Position numbers and translations under genes: made by a program
The notes under the pieces: model-generated
What the model was told of the DNA's origin: nothing
Databases searched by the model: none
The model's input: only the letters and a program-made list of their open reading frames with translations
NCBI GenBank assembly: GCA_045578725.1
Contig: JAZNKS010000064.1
Location: 1 to 7,603 of the forward strand
Source: Flemingiibacterium sp045578725
GTDB taxonomy: Bacteria > Bacillota > Clostridia > Oscillospirales > CAG-272
Direction: 5' to 3'
DNA: 7,603 nt
Part shown: piece after piece, positions 1-3,978 of the stretch
How positions within the stretch are numbered: position 1 is the stretch's first letter
Layout: each line of letters begins with the position of its first letter

Positions 1-872
1 GTTTCAAGCCCGTCGCACTGACCTTCTTCTTTCATCAAGTAGTACACGCCGTTCATCCAAACCGATTCGCCCGTGGTCTGCACATATTCGATATGGCTGT
101 TCTCGTCGCCCTCTGAAAGCACGATCTTCATATCAGAGATGATGGGAGCTGCATATGTAGTAGGCTCGTCGGGTGTGATCTGCGTACCGTTCTTGCCGAA
201 CACAGCACTTTCCGACCAATCAGAGAATTTAGACTGCTTTTCGCCGGGGCCTTCGCCGTCATCGTTCTTCACCAAAGGCTCCCACTCCATATAGTAGCGG
301 CAGCGGATGTAAAGACTGTGATTTTCCACATCGAAGGAATAGATATTTTCGTCCCAATCCTCGTGGTGATATACATAGGTGGTGATCGCAGGCTTATACG
401 GCTCAAAAACGCTGCCATCCTCGCCTTCGTAGTAGGTCAGCCAGAAGAACTCGAAATCCTCCATCAGCTCGGAACGGATGGATACATGCGGATAGCCGTT
501 TCCTATACCGTCTGTGTAATACTCGGTGTCCCATTCCTCATTGTGCTGCCAATGCTGCTCGTCATCCAGCGAAACGTCATACTGCATACAGATCTCAAAA
601 GACCAAAGACCGTATTTCTTGTAAAAAGCCTCGCTGTCACGGTCGTACTCTGCCGCAAGAAGCGCCACCTCGTGGACGGCAATCATAATCATTCTCAGAT
701 CGTCGTGATGACCTTCTTTTGCATCACCGTCGGTGTAGACGAAATAGTTAGGGGCTTTGGGGGCGGGCAGTTCAAATTTCCCAATATCGTTTTCCTCCGC
801 CGCAAATACCGTTACCGGGAATAAGGACAGCAGCAGAAGCGCACAGAGTAAAACGCCAAGTATTCGCTTCAT
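1..872 (-). CDS. Secreted Fn3-like protein, paralogue of the 1174-2790 SLH protein, C-terminus cut off
   Basis: The frame is open from the ATG at 870-872 to the left edge, about 290 codons with no stop, so the 3' end is missing. The start is fixed by AAAGGAGGT at 881-889, 8 bases upstream. The protein starts with a signal peptide (MKRILGVLLCALLLLSLFPV..., likely cleaved near VFA/A at residue 24). The mature part matches the 538-residue neighbour in order: LPAPKAPNYFV against LPKPAAPNYFV, EYDRDSEAFYKKYG against EYDVDSEAFFEKYG, ENHSLYIRCRY against ENHSIQIRCRY, and TQITPDEPTTYAAPIISDMKIV against TQIVPVQPTSYEAPVISNMKIV. The IRCRY...FSDWSESAV stretch resembles the end of an Fn3-like sandwich. The visible protein is rich in Asp, Glu, Trp and Tyr. 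SLH repeats may lie beyond the edge, by analogy only. It is probably exported and surface-located; ligand and function are unknown. Confidence 0.88.
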   Translation of the reverse strand, partial: MKRILGVLLCALLLLSLFPVTVFAAEENDIGKFELPAPKAPNYFVYTDGDAKEGHHDDLRMIMIAVHEVALLAAEYDRDSEAFYKKYGLWSFEICMQYDVSLDDEQHWQHNEEWDTEYYTDGIGNGYPHVSIRSELMEDFEFFWLTYYEGEDGSVFEPYKPAITTYVYHHEDWDENIYSFDVENHSLYIRCRYYMEWEPLVKNDDGEGPGEKQSKFSDWSESAVFGKNGTQITPDEPTTYAAPIISDMKIVLSEGDENSHIEYVQTTGESVWMNGVYYLMKEEGQCDGLE

Positions 873-880
873 AAGAAACT

Positions 881-889
881 ACCTCCTTT
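881..889 (-). promoter_or_regulatory. Strong ribosome binding site for the 1-872 gene
   Basis: On the minus strand the bases read AAAGGAGGT, nearly a full match to the anti-Shine-Dalgarno sequence, and lie 8 bases before the ATG at 872. This sets the start of a gene whose end is outside the window. Confidence 0.85.
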
Positions 890-908
890 CGAGGTTTTGA
901 ATCGCACA

Positions 909-942
909 CACGGGCGGTGGTTGGTGTTGCGGGCCGCCCGTG
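909..942 (-). repeat. Perfect 9-bp GC-rich inverted repeat in the leader of the 1-872 gene
   Basis: CACGGGCGG at 909-917 pairs perfectly with CCGCCCGTG at 934-942 around a 16-base loop. It lies between the frameshifted small gene and the start of the 1-872 gene. Neither strand has a T-run after the stem, so it is not a standard intrinsic terminator. It could be a leader hairpin, a processing or stabilising structure, or a weak terminator. The stem is seen directly; the role is unknown. Confidence 0.45.
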
Positions 943-970
943 GTGGTTTGGGGTTCGTTATTGTGTTTAG

Positions 971-1125
971 TTACTCAACAAGTTCCAGTCCCGTGCCGTT
1001 TTTTACATAATTATAGATTTCGCTATATGTCATCATTCCGTAAGAGCCCTCGCCAATGCCGTCATAGGCAGGAGGGACAGGCACATTACGAGGGCCAAAA
1101 GGAAAGATAACCTGCGTTTTTTCAT
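971..1125 (-). pseudogene. Small signal-peptide gene broken by a one-base frameshift
   Basis: From the ATG at 1123-1125 the minus strand encodes MKKRRLSFLLALVMCLSLLP followed by MTALA, a textbook signal peptide very like that of the 538-residue neighbour (MKKILSILLALVMCLSVLPM...). That frame ends at a TGA at 1033-1035 after 30 codons. Moving back one base after the GCG codon at 1051-1053 gives an open, protein-like frame to the TAA at 971-973: EGSYGMMTYSEIYNYVKNGT then GLELVE. One extra G within 1049-1053 would join the two into about 51 residues, with ALA/E as a natural cleavage site. A modest AGAGG lies about 10 bases upstream of the ATG. It could be a decayed gene, the stub of a larger exported protein, or a sequencing error in an intact small secreted peptide. 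Function is unknown. Confidence 0.6.
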
Positions 1126-1173
1126 AAACTTAAACCTCTGTTTCGTTATACTGTATTTTGAACAAAACAGGCA

Positions 1174-2790
1174 TTACTTGCCAAGATTTTCCACCATTCG
1201 CGCTGCGATAATGAGCGCCTGCTCACGGGTGGCGTTGGCATAGCCCAGCGCTTCCTCCGCGGGAGTGGTGTTCTTCGGTGCAAAGAGATTGTCGCCCACG
1301 CCGTTGATCAGCTTGTTTGCCGCCATAAAGTACACGCTGTCCTTCGCCCAGGACGAAATCTGTGCGTCATCCGCAAAGGCGGCGGGCTTCTCATATGCAA
1401 GCGTAAACTGGGAATCCGTTGCGAGCGTCCAGCCGGGGAGTGCGATCTTTTTGTAAACGCGGGTCAGCATGGTCGCCGCCTGCTCGCGGTTCAAGAGGGC
1501 ATCCGGGTCATAGGTGGTTGCCGAGGTTCCGTTGACCGCGCCGATGTTGTAGGCTTTCAGCACTTCCACATCATTGCAGTCGGTGAACGGATTATTGGCA
1601 ATGAGAGTTGCCGTTTCATCGGACAGTGCCTCGTAAACCTTAACCGCAACTGCCGCAAACTCGGCGCGGGTGATGTCGGCGGTGAGGTCGGCATCCAGCA
1701 GACAATCGGGGATCAGACCGAATTCATATGCCTTCTGCACTTCACCCTCCGCCCACGGAGAAGTCACCCATTTTCTGGAATTGACCTCGAGAACATTCGA
1801 CCAAGCGGAATATCCCAGCGGACCGCCGTAGCGCACACGGAGCTTGATATTGCTTTCCTGGGTGATGGCTTCCGTCGTGCTGGTCTGCCGGTCGCCCTCA
1901 GAAAGCGGCCAGTGCGAATTTCCAACATATACTTCGATCCAGTCGCCGCCGTTTATGCTGATCTCTGCCTGAAGCTCACCCAGCGTGGATTCGCCGTTCA
2001 TCTGATAGTACATATCCGCATCCCAGACAGAATCGGGCGTATCCAGCTCAAAATAAACGTGCGCCTGCTCTCCGTCCATTACGGGCGGTACGATTTTCAT
2101 ATTGGAGATCACGGGTGCCTCGTAGGATGTGGGCTGTACCGGAACGATCTGTGTTGAGCCTTTGCCGACAACCGCGATATCCGACCATTCACCGTTTTTG
2201 ATGACCGTTTCGTAGTTATGCGTGTACTGCATCTGATAACGGCATCTGATTTGTATGGAGTGGTTTTCAAGGTCAAAATGATATACCGTAGCGCTGTCCT
2301 GCTCCGCACTGTATATTACATCCTTGTAGAGTGTTCTTGCTTCTTCCCAGTAAAGGTCTGCAAGTGTATGTTCATCTACTTTATCTGTATCTACAGCATT
2401 ATAGTCGTAACCTTCGGCATAGCTTCCGGTATAGCCGTCAACCTCGTCCCATGCGGGGATGTACTGCCAGCCTTTGCCGTCCACGTTCACGTCATACTGC
2501 AGCTTAAGGAATAAACCGTAGCCCTCGTGTACAACGCCGTATTTCTCGAAAAATGCTTCCGAGTCAACGTCATATTCCGTGTAAAGCTGAACAAGTGAAT
2601 CATCAAAGAGAGAAAACACAGTGATCATGTCAAAACCCTGACCGGCAAAATCCTGATTTACCACAAAGTAGTTGGGTGCGGCAGGCTTTGGCAGCACCAC
2701 ATTTTTCAGTGTGTCCTCCGCCGACACCGCCATCGGCAGAACCGACAGGCACATCACAAGTGCCAGCAGAATCGAGAGTATTTTCTTCAT
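1174..2790 (-). CDS. Secreted protein with two Fn3-like segments and three C-terminal SLH repeats
   Basis: The 538 residues begin with a signal peptide (1-24, cleavage near VSA/E). The N-terminal half (about 30-225) is shared with the paralogue at 1-872. Two segments end like Fn3-type sandwiches: IRCRYQM...EWSDIAVV (181-208) and IKLRVRYGGPLGYSAWSNVL (315-334). The C-terminus holds three SLH repeats at about 344-388, 402-448 and 472-535, marked by TRAE (374-377), NREQ (434-437) and TREQ (521-524). The third has an extra stretch (NTTPAEEALGYANA) before TREQ. SLH domains bind secondary cell-wall polysaccharide non-covalently, so the protein is predicted to sit on the cell wall and display the N-terminal region outward. 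No catalytic motif is seen. The start follows an AAGGAGG that overlaps the upstream stop, suggesting co-translation with the zinc-ribbon gene at 2804-3301. Three SLH repeats is the usual complement; the displayed domain is not one I recognise. Confidence 0.92.
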   Translation of the reverse strand: MKKILSILLALVMCLSVLPMAVSAEDTLKNVVLPKPAAPNYFVVNQDFAGQGFDMITVFSLFDDSLVQLYTEYDVDSEAFFEKYGVVHEGYGLFLKLQYDVNVDGKGWQYIPAWDEVDGYTGSYAEGYDYNAVDTDKVDEHTLADLYWEEARTLYKDVIYSAEQDSATVYHFDLENHSIQIRCRYQMQYTHNYETVIKNGEWSDIAVVGKGSTQIVPVQPTSYEAPVISNMKIVPPVMDGEQAHVYFELDTPDSVWDADMYYQMNGESTLGELQAEISINGGDWIEVYVGNSHWPLSEGDRQTSTTEAITQESNIKLRVRYGGPLGYSAWSNVLEVNSRKWVTSPWAEGEVQKAYEFGLIPDCLLDADLTADITRAEFAAVAVKVYEALSDETATLIANNPFTDCNDVEVLKAYNIGAVNGTSATTYDPDALLNREQAATMLTRVYKKIALPGWTLATDSQFTLAYEKPAAFADDAQISSWAKDSVYFMAANKLINGVGDNLFAPKNTTPAEEALGYANATREQALIIAARMVENLGK

Positions 2791-2798
2791 AATCGTTT

Positions 2799-2806
2799 CC
2801 TCCTTA
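2799..2806 (-). promoter_or_regulatory. Ribosome binding site overlapping the upstream stop codon
   Basis: The minus strand reads TAAGGAGG: the TAA stop of the 2804-3301 gene supplies the first bases of the Shine-Dalgarno of the SLH gene, 8 bases before its ATG at 2790. This places the two genes in one transcript with probable translational coupling. Confidence 0.85.
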
Positions 2807-3301
2807 CTCTGGCTGCCGTGCTCCGCACTCTCCGCAGAACTTCATACCGTCGCCGATCTCTGCGCCGCAGTCGGTGCAGAAGCGTTTCTTTGCTTCCACC
2901 TTTTCCGGAAGCCTCGTGCCGCAGTCACCGCAGAATTTTGTGCCCTCGGGGTTTACCGTGCCGCAGTTCGGGCAGGTACGCAGGGCTTCCTCCGCTTCTC
3001 TGGCCGCACGCTCCTCGGCGGCGAACCGCTCACGCTCTGCCTTTTCCTCCTGCATCTGTGCGATGCGTGCTTCGACTTCCACGCGGCTTGCGGCAAGTGC
3101 GTCCAGCTGAACCGCTTCATTCGGATATGCGTCCTTGCCGTTTTCTTCATAAAGTCTGCGGCCGAGCTTTGCGAAGATCGCTTCTTCCTTTTCTTTCAGC
3201 TCCTTCAGCTCGTTCTGCGCATTGTACATTTTTACATCGGGATCATCCTGGGGAGCCAGGCTTGCCAGCCCCTTTACCAGTCCGTCTAAAATTCCTGCCA
3301 T
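2804..3301 (-). CDS. Coiled-coil protein with two C-terminal zinc ribbons
   Basis: The 165-residue product starts at the ATG at 3299-3301, set by AGGAGG at 3311-3316; the frame stays open upstream to an ATG at 3370, but that lies inside the terminator hairpin. Residues 1-20 form a short hydrophobic/amphipathic stretch (MAGILDGLVKGLASLAP). Residues about 24-108 are charged and Glu/Lys/Ala-rich, with predicted coiled-coil character, broken near ENGKDAYPNE (53-62). Two four-cysteine ribbons follow: C110/C113/C124/C127 and C142/C145/C156/C159, each CxxC-x10-CxxC with CG dipeptides. There is no signal peptide or transmembrane segment, so it is probably cytoplasmic, perhaps touching the membrane through its N-terminus. 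Such ribbons usually bind zinc and mediate protein or nucleic-acid contacts; the partner is unknown. It sits 13 bases before the SLH gene. Confidence 0.9.
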   Translation of the reverse strand: MAGILDGLVKGLASLAPQDDPDVKMYNAQNELKELKEKEEAIFAKLGRRLYEENGKDAYPNEAVQLDALAASRVEVEARIAQMQEEKAERERFAAEERAAREAEEALRTCPNCGTVNPEGTKFCGDCGTRLPEKVEAKKRFCTDCGAEIGDGMKFCGECGARQPE

Positions 3302-3310
3302 TGTATATTT

Positions 3311-3316
3311 CCTCCT
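3311..3316 (-). promoter_or_regulatory. Ribosome binding site deciding the start of the 2804-3301 gene
   Basis: AGGAGG on the minus strand, 9 bases before the ATG at 3301. It rules out the longer in-frame start at 3370, whose extra residues (MRYAVPPALFTLRTKTYHRR...) are encoded by the terminator hairpin and leader. Confidence 0.85.
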
Positions 3317-3340
3317 GTGATATGTTTTTGTTCGTAGTGT

Positions 3341-3394
3341 AAAAAGCGCAGGCGGCACGGCGTACCGCACGCGGTCTGCCGCACCGCCTGCTTT
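3341..3394 (-). terminator. Intrinsic terminator after the zinc-ribbon membrane protein gene
   Basis: Read on the minus strand, a long GC-rich hairpin ends in GCGC followed by five U. The outer stem GCAGGCGG/CCGCCTGC (genomic 3384-3391 with 3348-3355) continues after a two-base mismatch into CGGC pairs (3358-3361 with 3378-3381) and an inner ACCG/CGGT. AAAG at the 5' foot can partly pair with the U-run. It begins 15 bases after the stop of the 3410-3940 gene, so it probably ends that unit. No good promoter is visible in the 40 bases between it and the next gene, so the downstream pair may depend partly on read-through. Confidence 0.8.
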
Positions 3395-3409
3395 GACGGG
3401 TATCCGTTA

Positions 3410-3940
3410 TTACTTGATCAGCTTGAATTTGCCGATGATGGGAAGCTCCTTCGCTGTGCCTTTCCATGCGTTGATGATGCCGATGATGCCGAGAACGGCA
3501 ACGATGATGCATCCGATGGGAAGAATGAGGAACCAGCCGAGAATCGGAACAACGCTTCCGGCGATGCTCACAACCATGCCGGCAAGGAAGAGCGTCAGGC
3601 CCTGATTGGCATGGAACATCGCAAATCGGGACTCCTTCGCCGCAATCAGCGGGATGAAGAAGATGATGTACGAGAGCAGGGCCATCATCTTGTTGGCTTC
3701 GATGTCAGCCGGATCAAACTGAGCGGTGTAATCGGCGCCTCCTTTGGCGTTCGGCGCAGGCTGTGCCTGCATGGGCTGCTGATACTGCATCTGTGGTTGT
3801 GCCTGCTGAGGGGGCTGCTGAGGCTGTGCCTGCTGGGGTTGTGTCTGCTGGGGGGCTTTCGCCTCCATAACCGTGCCGCATTCGGGACAGAATTTCTTTC
3901 CGTCCTCTACCTTTGTTCCGCAATTTCCGCAAAATGCCAT
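3410..3940 (-). CDS. Zinc-ribbon membrane protein with a DUF4870/Tic20-like domain
   Basis: The start is the ATG at 3938-3940, preceded by AAGGAG at 3949-3954; an in-frame ATG at 3988 would overlap the upstream gene and spoil the N-terminal ribbon. The 176 residues begin with a zinc ribbon (C4/C7/C18/C21, MAFCGNCG...FCPECG). A Gln/Pro/Ala linker covers about 30-63. From about 84 there are three hydrophobic segments (about 85-101, 113-131 and 133-157). The signature KESRFAMFHANQGLTLFL (102-119) between the first two, with its HANQG core, is typical of DUF4870/Tic20-like small membrane proteins. The C-terminus ends in the basic tail ELPIIGKFKLIK. The ribbon is expected in the cytoplasm on a flexible tether. 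The biochemical role of the family is not established. It lies 38 bases after the 984-residue gene and is followed by the terminator at 3341-3394. Confidence 0.9.
   Translation of the reverse strand: MAFCGNCGTKVEDGKKFCPECGTVMEAKAPQQTQPQQAQPQQPPQQAQPQMQYQQPMQAQPAPNAKGGADYTAQFDPADIEANKMMALLSYIIFFIPLIAAKESRFAMFHANQGLTLFLAGMVVSIAGSVVPILGWFLILPIGCIIVAVLGIIGIINAWKGTAKELPIIGKFKLIK
3752..3853 (-). repeat. Low-complexity Gln/Pro/Ala-coding repeat
   Basis: This part of the 3410-3940 gene encodes residues 30-63, an imperfect array of AQPQQ/QPQQA/MQAQP units. The DNA shows repeated CAGCAG-, GGCACAGCC- and CAGCCC-like words on the minus strand. It is a flexible linker between ribbon and membrane domain and a likely site of length variation between strains. 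Confidence 0.7.
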
Positions 3941-3948
3941 GATAATTT

Positions 3949-3954
3949 CTCCTT
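3949..3954 (-). promoter_or_regulatory. Ribosome binding site deciding the start of the 3410-3940 gene
   Basis: AAGGAG on the minus strand, 8 bases before the ATG at 3940. It lies in the 38-base gap after the 984-residue gene and supports the start MAFCGNCG over the upstream in-frame ATG at 3988. Confidence 0.85.
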
Positions 3955-3978
3955 TATAAAAATTTTTTGAATCTGCAT

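Noticed and set aside
1150..1169. A/T-rich imperfect hairpin just after the SLH gene stop
   Set aside because: The stem (CTGT-TTT with AAA-ACAG) has a bulge, is weak, and lacks a U-run on the minus strand, so I do not call a terminator.
1126..1173. TATAAC as a possible -10 element before the frameshifted small gene
   Set aside because: No acceptable -35 sequence lies at the right distance, so a promoter cannot be supported.
2672..3289. Plus-strand frame with hydrophobic, Cys/Phe-rich product
   Set aside because: Antisense to the coiled-coil/zinc-ribbon gene and the start of the SLH gene; the apparent hydrophobicity comes from reversed Glu/Lys codons.
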